This document shows positions 21,760 to 31,804 of a DNA stretch of 48,894 nucleotides, one piece after another. Where the stretch lies: contig DYKN01000001.1 in assembly GCA_020722575.1 (NCBI GenBank), forward strand, positions 194,795-243,688. The letters run 5' to 3'. Made by a program: the position numbers and the translations under genes. Position 1 is the stretch's first letter. Each line of letters opens with the position of its first letter. The notes beneath the pieces were generated by a model that saw only the letters and a list, made by a program, of their open reading frames with translations, did no database searches and was not told the DNA's origin. The DNA is from Rikenella microfusus (GTDB lineage Bacteria > Bacteroidota > Bacteroidia > Bacteroidales > VadinHA17).

Positions 21760-24105
21760 ATGAAGAAGGAAATTTTTTTAATATCATTAACTGTAATTTT
21801 TACTGTTACTGCTGCTTTTGGGCAAAGCGGGAAGAAGTTTTACAGTGCAGGCAATCAGTTTCTTAAAAGTAAGAAATATGATGATGCTATAGTACAGTTT
21901 ACAAATGCAATAGGAGTTGAGCCAACTAACGCTGCATATTATTTTTCAAGGGGCACAGCTTATGAATTTGTCAATAAATTAACTGAGGCATATGCCGATT
22001 TCGAAAAGGCACTTGTTTTCAAACCCAAAGATGTCCGGTCGCTGGTAAGTATGGGCAGGGTGTGCAACAAACTTGGCAAATATGAAGAAGCACTTATATA
22101 TCTGAACCGGGCAAAAGCAATTGAAAAACTTAATAAGGAACTTTATCCTGAAAAAGTGATTGCACTAACAGGTCTTGAAAGATATGATCAAGCGCTGAAA
22201 GCTTCAGATACAGCTTTGAAGATTAAGGAAACTGCAGCAAATCTTTATTATCGTGGAAATGTCTTTGTGAAACTCAATAATGATGTAATGGCTCAGAAAG
22301 AGTTTGAAAGAGCCATTTCAAAAGATAAAAATTATTTTGATGCCCGTCTGGCACTTGCCGATTTGTTTGTAAGAAGCAATAAGCAGAAAGAGGCTATAAA
22401 TCAGATCAATGAAATACTTAATACTGATCCCCGGAATGCTCAGGCATACATTGTCAGGAGCAAAATTTATAAAGCGAATCTTGATTATCCCAATGCAATC
22501 AACGATGTGTCAAAAACCATTCTTATAGATCCGGAGAATCCGGAATATTATATGATTAGAGGCAGGTATTACCAGGAATTCAATCAGCATTTGAATGCGA
22601 TTGCTGATTTCTCAAAATATATTTCTCTGAGGCCGGATGATCCTGATGCATATTTTGCCAGGGCAAAATCTTATCAGGAGATGATGAATTACGAAAAAGC
22701 CATTGAGGATTACAATAAGATTACGGTACTTTCGGAGTTTGATATGAGAGCAAGGAAGATGCTGAAGGAGGCCCAGGACATACTCTATGAACTGAACAGG
22801 GAAAATATTCCTCCTGAGATCTTCATAGCAGCGCCTGCAGTAACTCAGGATAACGTAATGGAGATTAAGGGCAATGCAACTTCAATCACCATTACGGGTA
22901 AGATTAAGGATAAAAGCAAAATTAATGAGTTACTCATTAATAACAATAAAGTTCTTCTGGGAGAGAAGAAAAACAATGAAAGCGATTTTATCGCCACAGT
23001 GGAAGTACGCGACACCAACAAAATTACTTTTATTGCAAAAGACGAGTATGACAATCAGAGTACTCTGGAATTGGTTTTGAAAAGAACAGAAATTAATCCG
23101 CCGAAAATAAGCATCGTATCTCCTTATACTTCTGATGATGACCAGATTTATCTTGACACAAACTCTCCTCGACTGGCTATTGAGGGCAGAATAAATGATG
23201 AGAGCAAAATAAAATCAATTTTCATCGAAGGTATAACAGCTGCTTATCCTGTTAATGAGTTGAACCCGACTTTTACGGCAACCATAGATATACTTAATAA
23301 GAACAAAATAACTCTTACAGTAGAAGATATTTATGGTAATATAACTGAAAAAGAGTTCAGGCTAAACAGGGAATCGGCCGAATTATCGGCTACTAATCCC
23401 ATGGGCAAAACATGGGTTGTATTTATTGAAAATTCGAAATACACATCATTTGCTCCTCTCGATGGCCCGGTTAAGGACATAAACATGATGACACGCGCTC
23501 TTGCCAATTATCAGATTCACCAGATAATTTATAAAAAAGATCTTACAAAATCAGAAATGGAAAAATTCTTTTCCATTGAACTACGGGATCTTATCCGAAG
23601 CAATCAGGTTAAATCACTTCTGATATGGTATGCAGGCCACGGCAAGTTTATAAATGAAGTTGGTTACTGGATACCCGTTGATGCAAAAAGAGATGATGAA
23701 TTCACATACTTCAGTTTGAACACACTTAGAGCTTCAATGGAAACTTATGTAAATTATCTGACCCACCTGCTGGTGGTAACCGATGCATGTGAGTCGGGTC
23801 CCAGTTTTTACCAGGCAATGCGTTCAGACCTCCAGATAAAAAGCTGTGATGATTATACAGCAACACAGATGAAATCGTCTCAGGTCTTTTCCTCAGCCGG
23901 CTATGAACTGGCAGTAGATGATTCTCAGTTTACCCGAACTTTTGCAAATACTCTTGCCAATAATCCCAAATCATGCATACCTATCGAAGAAATAGTATTG
24001 AATGTTACAAATGCTGTGGTAAGCAATAATCAGCAAAAGCCGAAGTTCGGGAAAATTACAGGACTAAGAGATGAAGACGGCACATTCTTCTTTGTAGCCA
24101 AATAA
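21760..24105 (+). CDS. exported TPR / Ig-like / caspase (C14) protein
   Basis: 781 residues starting at ATG 21760, which gives a proper signal peptide (MKKEIFLISLTVIFTVTAAFGQ); a TTG at 21721 is in frame but lies on the promoter. Residues ~25-345 are TPR repeats, about nine (for example YFSRGTAYEFVNKLTEAYADF, cut here at 20 or so residues). Residues ~350-540 are two similar beta modules (GKIKDKSKINELLI... and GRINDESKIKSIFIE..., each ending in KITF/KITL-x-x-x-D-x-Y-x-N), resembling glucodextranase-B/Ig-like domains. Residues ~547-781 are a caspase fold with catalytic His627 in WYAGHGK and Cys677 in VTDACESG, both intact. It is therefore a predicted active cysteine protease outside the cytoplasm. 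It is followed after 6 bases by a transmembrane SpoIIE phosphatase. Target unknown. Confidence 0.9.
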   Translation: MKKEIFLISLTVIFTVTAAFGQSGKKFYSAGNQFLKSKKYDDAIVQFTNAIGVEPTNAAYYFSRGTAYEFVNKLTEAYADFEKALVFKPKDVRSLVSMGRVCNKLGKYEEALIYLNRAKAIEKLNKELYPEKVIALTGLERYDQALKASDTALKIKETAANLYYRGNVFVKLNNDVMAQKEFERAISKDKNYFDARLALADLFVRSNKQKEAINQINEILNTDPRNAQAYIVRSKIYKANLDYPNAINDVSKTILIDPENPEYYMIRGRYYQEFNQHLNAIADFSKYISLRPDDPDAYFARAKSYQEMMNYEKAIEDYNKITVLSEFDMRARKMLKEAQDILYELNRENIPPEIFIAAPAVTQDNVMEIKGNATSITITGKIKDKSKINELLINNNKVLLGEKKNNESDFIATVEVRDTNKITFIAKDEYDNQSTLELVLKRTEINPPKISIVSPYTSDDDQIYLDTNSPRLAIEGRINDESKIKSIFIEGITAAYPVNELNPTFTATIDILNKNKITLTVEDIYGNITEKEFRLNRESAELSATNPMGKTWVVFIENSKYTSFAPLDGPVKDINMMTRALANYQIHQIIYKKDLTKSEMEKFFSIELRDLIRSNQVKSLLIWYAGHGKFINEVGYWIPVDAKRDDEFTYFSLNTLRASMETYVNYLTHLLVVTDACESGPSFYQAMRSDLQIKSCDDYTATQMKSSQVFSSAGYELAVDDSQFTRTFANTLANNPKSCIPIEEIVLNVTNAVVSNNQQKPKFGKITGLRDEDGTFFFVAK

Positions 24106-24111
24106 CAGTAA

Positions 24112-27100
24112 ATGAAAAATATATTTCGTAATTTATCCGGGAAGGGCATCAGGACTCTTTGCCTGATGGCTTTGTTTTTTTCTTTATTTAATATTCAAAT
24201 AATTCCGCAGACCATATATTTCGAAAAATACGGAGTTGAGCAGGGACTGGGATCTTCGAAAGTTTATAATGCCATTCAGGACAGGAACGATTTCATATGG
24301 TTTGGTACTGAAAGTGGAGTTTCGAAGTTCGATGGGAATAATTTTAAGAATTTTGGCATTGTACAGGGGCTTGCTACAGGTGGGGTAATGAGCCTTTGCG
24401 AAGATACAATTGGCAGAATCTGGTTCGGACATTTAAACGGAGGCCTTAGTTATTATGATGGGAAAAGTTTCAGGAAAGCAACATTTGATTCCATAAATGT
24501 AACAAGCGACATAACCGGTATAAAGCAAACCGGATCATGGATGTGGTTTACGACTGCAGCACATGGAGCTTTCAGAGTAAAATTTCCGCAGAGAGGCGAT
24601 ACTGTTCTCTATGGGAAACACTATGCCGGCAGAGAAGGACTCAGCGACCAGGTTTTTAATATGTATGTTGATAAAAATGAAAATATTTTTTGTATCACGG
24701 ATGCTTTTATTAAAAGATACAATTCCGAGCTTGATACCTTCGAAACCTTCTCCCCTGAAGGCCTGACAACATATTTCAATGTCGTAGCAATGTTTCAGGA
24801 TTCAAGGGGAGATTACTGGTTCGGACTTCATAACGGAGGGCTTTACAGGAAGAGTGCTGCAACAGGTGAAATGAAAATCTATGATATTCTGAACGGTTTG
24901 TCGAGAATGTTTGTCACCTGTTTTGCAGAAGATTACAGGGGTAATGTGTGGGTTGGCACATGGGGAGGAGGTATTACAGTGTTTGAAGGGGATAAAACTG
25001 TAATTTACAACAGGAGCAACGGGCTTAAGGCTCTTAATATACACTCTCTTTTCGAAGACAGAGAGAAAAACATTATTATTTCTGATCATTATGAAGGTAT
25101 AAGTATTTTTAAGGGAGACCACTTCATTACGTATAATACACCAGAATACCTGCCTGATAACAACGTATGGGCTATATCTCGTGATGCAACCGGTCGTTAC
25201 TGGTTTGGAACAAATAATGGAATTTCAGTATTTGATCCATGGCATAAAGAGAAGGTTTTATTTTATAATGACAAAACATCTACTATTGGAAATAATATCA
25301 GATCAATCATTTCAGGGAAAAATGGAACAATGTGGATAGGTACGCAGGGCTATGGTGTTTATCGTTTCGAACCAGAATCAGGCAGGTTTTTTGTTGATTC
25401 AGGACCTAATGGAATGCTTCCACGTGACCGCACCGTTACTGTACTCAGTATTGATAATAATGGTAATCTGTGGATAGGATCAAATGATGGGCTGGCAAAA
25501 TGGAATCCGATTACTTCAGATGGTTTTGTTTATACCCAGAGTACAGGCCTTGCCGGGAATATTATCACAGCGCTGCTTTGCGACAGCAGGGGAAATGTCT
25601 GGGCAGGATCAGAAATGAAAAGTGGTTTATCAAAACTTGCTCCCAATGAAGAAAAATTCAAAATCCTTAATATTGGTGAGGGCGTAATACCTCAGACAAT
25701 TTGTGAAACTCCCGACGGCACAATATGGATTGGTACTGTTAGCGGTCTTTTGAAATTAAAAAATGATACTGTTGATATTTTGCTTTCAGAGAATGAAGGC
25801 TTGCTCTCGAATAACATAAAATTCCTGTGCCCTGATGGCAGCCGTTATCTCTATATTGGTACAAACCGGGGATTAAACAGGCTTGACCTGGAGACAGGAG
25901 TTATTGCTACTTATACGCGTTTCAGCGGCTTTACAGGTATTGAAGCATTAAAGAATGCTTCTTACAGAGATCCTGACGATAGGTTATGGTTTGGTACGGC
26001 AAACGGAGTTACCATGCTTGATCCCTCAAAAATTCCACCTTCAATAGAACCACCAAGAGTATTTATCTCAGGCATGGACGTCAATTATGTGCCAAAGGAA
26101 ATGAAAGCTGGAATGAAACTGAACTATAGGGAAAAATCAATAATTTTCTATTATTATACTGTAAGCGTATCTGATCCGGCATCAGTAAAATATCAGGTAA
26201 TGCTGAAAGGAGCTGATCCCGACTGGCGACCTGTTACCGACCAGACAGTGGCAATCTTCTCAGGCCTTCCTCCAGGTCATTATACTTTTATGGTAAGAGC
26301 TGTTAACAACTCCGGGTACTGGAGTAACCCAGCGGTTGAATATTCATTCGTAATTAAGCCCCCATTCTACCTTTCCCCCTGGTTCATGATATCAGTCGCC
26401 ATTTTAATTATTTGCTCAATAATTATTTATATAAAAATAAGAGAACGTAATCTTATCAGGGAGAAAAAGATACTTGAAGCAAAAGTTGCGGAAAGGACAG
26501 CAGAGCTTGTGCTTAAAAACCAGATTATTGAAGAAAAGAACAGGGATATTACAGCAAGTATAAGATATGCTGAGAGAATTCAAAGAGCGATGTTGCCGAG
26601 GGAGGATATGTTTGAGGAAACTTTCGTTCTCTTTATGCCAAAAGATATTGTAAGCGGTGATTTTTACTGGATGTACGACAACGGCGATGTGAGGCTGATT
26701 GCAGCAGTAGACTGTACAGGGCACGGTGTGCCAGGAGCTTTCATGTCAATTATTGGACATAATTCATTAAATAAGGTTGTAAGAGAATATGGGCTCATAA
26801 GGCCATCAGCTATACTCGATCAGCTTAATATGGAAGTAAGTAAATCTATAATCCAGAGCCAGGAAAAAGGCATTACCGATGGAATGGATCTTGCTCTTAT
26901 TGCGTATAACCGCCGAAAATTTACCCTTGAGTATGCAGGTGCATACAATCCACTTTATCTCGTGAGGGATGGAGAAGTTATAACCTTTAAAGGTGACAGG
27001 TTCCCAATTGGTATGATTTCAATGGAACAAAAGAAAAACTTTACAAACGTTGAAGTTGATATAAAACCTGGCGATATGATATATATGTGCTCCGATGGAT

Positions 27101-27291
27101 ATGCCGACCAGTTTGGTTCACCTGAGGGGAAGAAATTTAAAGTTGCCAATATTAAAAGATTGCTTGGCGAAATATATAAACTTCCGGTAGGCGAGCAAAA
27201 GATGAGACTGGAGAAAGAAATACTTGAATGGAAAGGGGATCTGCCTCAAATTGATGATATACTTTTTGTGGGAATGAGAATTATTCCCTAA
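24112..27291 (+). CDS. two-component-regulator-propeller sensor with SpoIIE phosphatase output
   Basis: 1059 residues. After a signal-like N-terminus come about eleven or more Reg_prop blades over residues 40-640 (FIWFGTESGVSKFDG, RIWFGHLNGGLSYYDG, TMWIGTQGYGVYRFEP, TIWIGTVSGLLKLK), a Y_Y_Y domain (~655-750, with GADPDWRPV and SGLPPGHYTFMVRAVN), one membrane helix (~757-778), a coiled coil (KKILEAKVAERTAELVLKNQ) and a PP2C/SpoIIE domain (~836-1059). Metal-binding Asp residues are seen in VSGDFYW, AVDCTGHGVPGAFMS, TDGMDLAL, SDGYADQFG and QIDDILFVG, so it should be an active Ser/Thr phosphatase. Hybrid sensors of this plan usually end in a kinase; here the output is a phosphatase. It forms an operon with the caspase protein (6-base gap). 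Its cytoplasmic substrate, probably an anti-anti-sigma-like phosphoprotein, is not in the window. Confidence 0.93.
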   Translation: MKNIFRNLSGKGIRTLCLMALFFSLFNIQIIPQTIYFEKYGVEQGLGSSKVYNAIQDRNDFIWFGTESGVSKFDGNNFKNFGIVQGLATGGVMSLCEDTIGRIWFGHLNGGLSYYDGKSFRKATFDSINVTSDITGIKQTGSWMWFTTAAHGAFRVKFPQRGDTVLYGKHYAGREGLSDQVFNMYVDKNENIFCITDAFIKRYNSELDTFETFSPEGLTTYFNVVAMFQDSRGDYWFGLHNGGLYRKSAATGEMKIYDILNGLSRMFVTCFAEDYRGNVWVGTWGGGITVFEGDKTVIYNRSNGLKALNIHSLFEDREKNIIISDHYEGISIFKGDHFITYNTPEYLPDNNVWAISRDATGRYWFGTNNGISVFDPWHKEKVLFYNDKTSTIGNNIRSIISGKNGTMWIGTQGYGVYRFEPESGRFFVDSGPNGMLPRDRTVTVLSIDNNGNLWIGSNDGLAKWNPITSDGFVYTQSTGLAGNIITALLCDSRGNVWAGSEMKSGLSKLAPNEEKFKILNIGEGVIPQTICETPDGTIWIGTVSGLLKLKNDTVDILLSENEGLLSNNIKFLCPDGSRYLYIGTNRGLNRLDLETGVIATYTRFSGFTGIEALKNASYRDPDDRLWFGTANGVTMLDPSKIPPSIEPPRVFISGMDVNYVPKEMKAGMKLNYREKSIIFYYYTVSVSDPASVKYQVMLKGADPDWRPVTDQTVAIFSGLPPGHYTFMVRAVNNSGYWSNPAVEYSFVIKPPFYLSPWFMISVAILIICSIIIYIKIRERNLIREKKILEAKVAERTAELVLKNQIIEEKNRDITASIRYAERIQRAMLPREDMFEETFVLFMPKDIVSGDFYWMYDNGDVRLIAAVDCTGHGVPGAFMSIIGHNSLNKVVREYGLIRPSAILDQLNMEVSKSIIQSQEKGITDGMDLALIAYNRRKFTLEYAGAYNPLYLVRDGEVITFKGDRFPIGMISMEQKKNFTNVEVDIKPGDMIYMCSDGYADQFGSPEGKKFKVANIKRLLGEIYKLPVGEQKMRLEKEILEWKGDLPQIDDILFVGMRIIP

Positions 27292-27866
27292 TAAATTTTT
27301 GCAAACTTTCTTGGATTATCGAACCATCCGTTATAATTTTTTATAAGGGTAATTACTTCATCAGGAGAACGGGCAACCAACCACATACTTGCATGTTCTT
27401 TTCGCATGAAATTTCCAGAAATCATTTTATTCAAGAATTCAAGTAAACTATCGTAGAAGTTGAATGTATTGAGAATAATAATCGGGCCTCTGTAAAGTCC
27501 GAGTTGTTTAAGTGTTATTGCTTCTGTTAATTCTTCCAGTGTTCCGATACCTCCTGGAAGTGCGACAATAGCATCCGAATTTCCGATCATCAGCTTTTTC
27601 CTCTCACTCATGTCATCGGTTACTATTATGTCAGTCAGGCCGGTATGGCCCCAGCCTTCTTCTATCATAAATCGTGGGATTACACCGGTTATCTTACCTC
27701 CGTATTTGATGACTGAATCGGCGAAGTGCCCCATAAGACCTATGCCACCACCTCCGTAAATAACTTCTGACCCGGGCACAGCAAGCAGACGCCCCAGCTC
27801 ACAGGCGGCCTTTATATACTCACCATCAACAAGACTGCTCGATGCAGCAAAAACACATACCTTCAT
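27288..27866 (-). CDS. LOG family protein (nucleoside-monophosphate phosphoribohydrolase type)
   Basis: 192 residues from the ATG at 27864-27866 (MKVCVFAASSS); an upstream TTG would add 11 residues of no family similarity. The LOG/lysine-decarboxylase-like signatures are both present: YGGGGIGLMG and PGGIGTLEELTEAITLKQLG. The family splits cytokinin riboside monophosphates or AMP-like nucleotides into base plus ribose 5-phosphate; the bacterial role is usually purine turnover. The last 4 bases overlap the end of the convergent SpoIIE gene. It lies third in a minus-strand series after dnaE and trxA and may be co-transcribed. Confidence 0.9.
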   Translation of the reverse strand: MKVCVFAASSSLVDGEYIKAACELGRLLAVPGSEVIYGGGGIGLMGHFADSVIKYGGKITGVIPRFMIEEGWGHTGLTDIIVTDDMSERKKLMIGNSDAIVALPGGIGTLEELTEAITLKQLGLYRGPIIILNTFNFYDSLLEFLNKMISGNFMRKEHASMWLVARSPDEVITLIKNYNGWFDNPRKFAKIY

Positions 27867-27916
27867 CGGTTCCGATGTAATTAAATTAAAATCCGGCAAA
27901 CAATCGGAAAGGAATA

Positions 27917-28234
27917 TTATAACAATTTCTTCAGCTTGTCGGTAAATGTTGATTTGTTGGCAACTCCAATATGTTTGTCAACTATAACCCCGTTATTGAA
28001 ATATAGAATAGTTGGGATACTTCTTATACCAAATTTTTTTGAAATTTCCGGACTGTTATCGACATTACATTTTGCAACAAGAACCTGCCCTTCATATTCC
28101 TTCGCAAGGTCTTCAATAATTGGTCCGACATACCTGCAGGGGCCACACCATTCAGCCCAGAAATCAACAATTACAGGTTTTTCTGATTTCAGAACAACTT
28201 CTTCAAAATTAATGTCATTAACTTCCAATGCCAT
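27917..28234 (-). CDS. trxA: thioredoxin
   Basis: 105 residues with the classic WCGPC active site in VDFWAEWCGPCRYVGP, the cis-Pro segment IRSIPTILYFNNG and the usual C-terminal helix. Cytoplasmic (no signal). It reduces protein disulfides. It lies 46 bases downstream of dnaE and 50 bases upstream of the LOG gene, all on the minus strand. Unlike the exported CxxS protein at 17747, this one has a full dithiol centre. Confidence 0.97.
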   Translation of the reverse strand: MALEVNDINFEEVVLKSEKPVIVDFWAEWCGPCRYVGPIIEDLAKEYEGQVLVAKCNVDNSPEISKKFGIRSIPTILYFNNGVIVDKHIGVANKSTFTDKLKKLL

Positions 28235-28280
28235 GATTATCAGTATTTTAGTGTTAGTATTTTGTATGTTTCAAATATAA

Positions 28281-31200
28281 TTAATTTACTTTAAAATCAA
28301 GAACAGGATGATCCTCTAGAAATGCAATAAAATCGTTATTAAGCCTGACCCTGATATTTCTTGAGAACATTGGAAGAGATATTTTGCTTTCAGGATCTAT
28401 AAATAGAAATTTCAGTTCAGTTTCTCCGGGGTTTGCCTTAATAAATTCAACAAGGTTTTTGATTGTTTCATTATCAACTTCAGGAACTTTGACTTTAACA
28501 GTCACGCTTTTAATAAGTTCATCCTTTACACTTGAAAGAAGGTTAATTGTTTTAATCCTGAATTCCAGTTCATTTTCCCTGTATTTTCTTTTCTGGACTT
28601 TTCCCTTCACAAGTAGGAAGTACCCATTTACAAGATACTTTCCAAATTCGATACACTCTTTATCAAATATTATGAACCGGTAAGAATCGGTATAATCCTG
28701 TAATGTGAATGAAGCGAATGGCTTATTGTTCTTACCCATTCCGTTATGGGTTTCAATTATCATACCGGCAACTGAGATATCTTTGTCAATGTAATTGTTC
28801 AAATTAGCTTTTAGGTCAGCAATAGTGGAATTGGTGAAATGTTCAATTTCGAGTTTAAATTCATCAAGTGGGTGGGATGAAAGATATATTCCTATAACTT
28901 CTTTTTCCCGGTTCAGTTTCTCAAGTCTTGTCCATTCCTGGCAGGGTGGTGGTTCTGGCATTTTGATGCTGAAACCGTTATCTTCTCCGAAAAGAGTGTT
29001 TTTAAAGGAGTTTTTTACTGTTTTAATGTTATTACCGAATCGTATAAGGTTTTCTATAAAAGTAGAGCCTCTGGCATCTGTTGCGAAATATTGTTCTCTT
29101 GAAATATTATTGAAGCAATCAAAAGCACCTGCAAGTGCCATAGCTTCCAGGGATTTTTTGTTAAGAGTGTTAAGGTTTACTCTGCTAACAAGGTCGTAAA
29201 TATCTTTATATGGGCCATTTTTTTCTCTTTCTTCGATGACCTGTGCCACTGCATTTTCTCCCACTCCCTTTATTGCACCAAGGCCGAAGCGTATATTTCC
29301 GTCTTTATTAACTGTAAATTTTACATAACTTTCATTAATATCAGGGTCTAAAACTTCTATTCCCATCCGGCGGGTTTCATCAATAAACTGGGTTATTTTC
29401 TTGATGTCGCTGATATTTCTGCTCAGAACTGCTGCCATATATTCAGCCGGATAATGTGCCTTCAGGTAACCAGTTTGATATGCAACAAGTGCATAGCAGG
29501 TAGAATGGGATTTGTTGAAGGCGTATTGGGCAAAATGTTCCCAGTCGCTCCAAATCCGGTTAATAATGGTTTCATCATAGCCTTTTTTCAGGCAACCTTC
29601 CATGAACCGGTTTTTCAGTTCATCCATCAGGGCTTTTTTCTTTTTGCCCATTGCTTTACGTAACGAATCGGCTTCACCTTTGGTAAATCCTGCCAGTTCC
29701 TGCGATAGTAGCATCACCTGTTCCTGATAAACTGTAATGCCATAGGTGTCGGCAAGGTACTTTTCCATTTCGGGAAGCGGGTATTCGATTTTCTCCGTAC
29801 CATTTTTTCTTTTTATGTAAAGGGGGATATATTCCATAGGCCCGGGGCGGTATAGGGCATTCATTGCTATAAGATCCTCAAAACGGTTTGGTTGCAGTTC
29901 TTTCAGATACCGTTTCATCCCAACCGATTCGAACTGGAATACTCCGGTTGTATCTCCACGTCCGAAGAGTTCAAAGGTTTTTTTATCATCCAGAGGCAGG
30001 TTTTCAATGTCTATTTCATGACCATGCCGTTTCTTTATATTATCAAGGGCATCACGTATTATTGAAAGAGTCTTCAAACCCAGGAAATCCATTTTAAGTA
30101 GTCCGATAGACTCTACATGATTACCTTCGTACTGTGTAACAAAGAGATCGGTATCCTTTGCTGTTGCAAGGGGTATATAATTATCGAGCGGTTCTTTACT
30201 GATAATTATTCCGCAGGCGTGAACACCTGTTTGTCTGATAGATCCTTCAAGGGCTTCTGCAAACTCAAGTGTTTGTACGATAAGTTTGTTCGACGATTCT
30301 TTTTCTCTTGCAAGTTCAGGTACTTCAGCATAAGCGTCGGCAAGTGTTATTCCTGGTCTTTCAGGAACAAGTTTGGCAAGGCGGTCAGCTTCGGAGAGAG
30401 GTAGTTTCTGAACCCTTGCAACATCCCTGATAGCCATCTTGGCGCCCATTGTACCGAATGTTATAATATGTGCAACTTTGTCATGTCCGTATTTGTTTAC
30501 TACATACCGTAAAACCTGTTCTCTACCATCTTCATCAAAGTCAATGTCAATGTCGGGAAGAGATATTCTGTCGGGATTCAGGAAACGTTCAAAAAGAAGG
30601 CCATACTTTATAGGATCAATATCGGTTATCCGCAGGCAATATGCAACTGCGGAGCCTGCAGCTGAGCCACGCCCCGGGCCTACAGCAACACCCATCTCTC
30701 TCGCAGCCCTGAGAAAATCATGAACAATCAGAAAATACGAGGGGAAACCCATCTTTGAAATGGTACTGAGCTCAAATTCAAGCCTTTCAATATGGCCTGA
30801 AGTAAGATTTCCCCAGCGTTCTTCTGCTCCTTTGTAAGTAAGGTGCCGTAAATATTCATAGTCCGATTTATACTCGGGCGGAATAGTAAATTCCGGCATG
30901 ATGGGCTCATTGTCAAGATTATATTTCTCAACTTTCTTTACTATTTCAGATATATTATCAATTGCTTCAGGGATGTCACTGAAAATTTTCCTCATCTCTT
31001 CCTCTGATTTGAGATATTCCTGTTTTGAATACCTCATTCTGTCTGGGTCATCAAGATCCTTTGCAGTATTGATGCAAATAAGTCTGTCGTGAGCATCAGC
31101 ATCTTCCCTGTTTACAAAATGCACATCGTTGGTGGCAATAATTTTTACATTATATTTTTCAGAGAATTTTTTGAAAACATCAATAACTTTTTGCTGGAGA

Positions 31201-31769
31201 GGGAAAGTTGCCTGATTGGCATCCGGGTCATAGGTCTCGTGTCTCTGTATCTCAAGATAAAAGTCACTGCCAAAAATATCGATATAACTTTGTAGAGCCC
31301 TTTCGGCATGATCAAGATTTCCGGCAAGAATTTCCTCGGGTATTTCACCTGCAATACAGGCTGAAGTTGCAATAAGTCCTTCCCTGTATTGTGCAAGAGC
31401 TTTGCGATCGATTCTTGGAGTATAATAAAAACCCTTTGTCCAGGCAAGAGTAACAAGTTTAATCAGATTTCGATAACCCGTGTAATTCTTTGCCAGAAGA
31501 ATAAGATGATCTCCTGAACGATCCTCACTTCCTGTCTTCTCCTCCATATTTCCTCTAGCAACGTATATCTCGCATCCAATAATCGGTTTTATGCCTTTTT
31601 TGAGAGTGTAATTATGAAACTCTTTTACCCCAAACATGTTCCCGTGATCAGTAATTGCGAGGGCCTCCATACCTAGTGATTTTGCCCTGTCAACAAGAAC
31701 AGGAATGGAGGACGCTCCATCGAGAATAGAATACTGGGTGTGTACGTGTAAATGAGTAAACAACGCCAT
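28281..31769 (-). CDS. dnaE: DNA polymerase III subunit alpha
   Basis: 1162 residues from ATG at 31767-31769 (MALFTHLHVHTQYS); an upstream in-frame GTG adds 12 residues. It is the replicative polymerase, DnaE1-like. Domain order: PHP (LHVHTQYSILDGA, ITDHGNMFGVKEF), palm with catalytic Asp residues in RISLPDIDIDFDEDGREQVL and later VFQFESVGMKRYLKEL, fingers (RPGPMEYIPLYIKRK, AGFTKGEADSLRKAMGKKK), tandem HhH (FGLGAIKGVGENAVAQVIEE), and OB fold (~1000-1080, with SVAGMIIETHNGMGK). Length is normal. A -7 element for it is seen at 31805-31812. Divergent from the SusC gene. Confidence 0.97.
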   Translation of the reverse strand: MALFTHLHVHTQYSILDGASSIPVLVDRAKSLGMEALAITDHGNMFGVKEFHNYTLKKGIKPIIGCEIYVARGNMEEKTGSEDRSGDHLILLAKNYTGYRNLIKLVTLAWTKGFYYTPRIDRKALAQYREGLIATSACIAGEIPEEILAGNLDHAERALQSYIDIFGSDFYLEIQRHETYDPDANQATFPLQQKVIDVFKKFSEKYNVKIIATNDVHFVNREDADAHDRLICINTAKDLDDPDRMRYSKQEYLKSEEEMRKIFSDIPEAIDNISEIVKKVEKYNLDNEPIMPEFTIPPEYKSDYEYLRHLTYKGAEERWGNLTSGHIERLEFELSTISKMGFPSYFLIVHDFLRAAREMGVAVGPGRGSAAGSAVAYCLRITDIDPIKYGLLFERFLNPDRISLPDIDIDFDEDGREQVLRYVVNKYGHDKVAHIITFGTMGAKMAIRDVARVQKLPLSEADRLAKLVPERPGITLADAYAEVPELAREKESSNKLIVQTLEFAEALEGSIRQTGVHACGIIISKEPLDNYIPLATAKDTDLFVTQYEGNHVESIGLLKMDFLGLKTLSIIRDALDNIKKRHGHEIDIENLPLDDKKTFELFGRGDTTGVFQFESVGMKRYLKELQPNRFEDLIAMNALYRPGPMEYIPLYIKRKNGTEKIEYPLPEMEKYLADTYGITVYQEQVMLLSQELAGFTKGEADSLRKAMGKKKKALMDELKNRFMEGCLKKGYDETIINRIWSDWEHFAQYAFNKSHSTCYALVAYQTGYLKAHYPAEYMAAVLSRNISDIKKITQFIDETRRMGIEVLDPDINESYVKFTVNKDGNIRFGLGAIKGVGENAVAQVIEEREKNGPYKDIYDLVSRVNLNTLNKKSLEAMALAGAFDCFNNISREQYFATDARGSTFIENLIRFGNNIKTVKNSFKNTLFGEDNGFSIKMPEPPPCQEWTRLEKLNREKEVIGIYLSSHPLDEFKLEIEHFTNSTIADLKANLNNYIDKDISVAGMIIETHNGMGKNNKPFASFTLQDYTDSYRFIIFDKECIEFGKYLVNGYFLLVKGKVQKRKYRENELEFRIKTINLLSSVKDELIKSVTVKVKVPEVDNETIKNLVEFIKANPGETELKFLFIDPESKISLPMFSRNIRVRLNNDFIAFLEDHPVLDFKVN

Positions 31770-31804
31770 TAAATAGTTTCTTAATTTGTTTCCTGACTGA
31801 TTCA

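Noticed and set aside
21760..24105. Caspase gene as part of a classical anti-phage (gasdermin or CBASS-like) system.
   Set aside because: The protein has a signal peptide and Ig-like domains, so it acts outside the cytoplasm, and no gasdermin, cyclase or phage-sensing partner is nearby.
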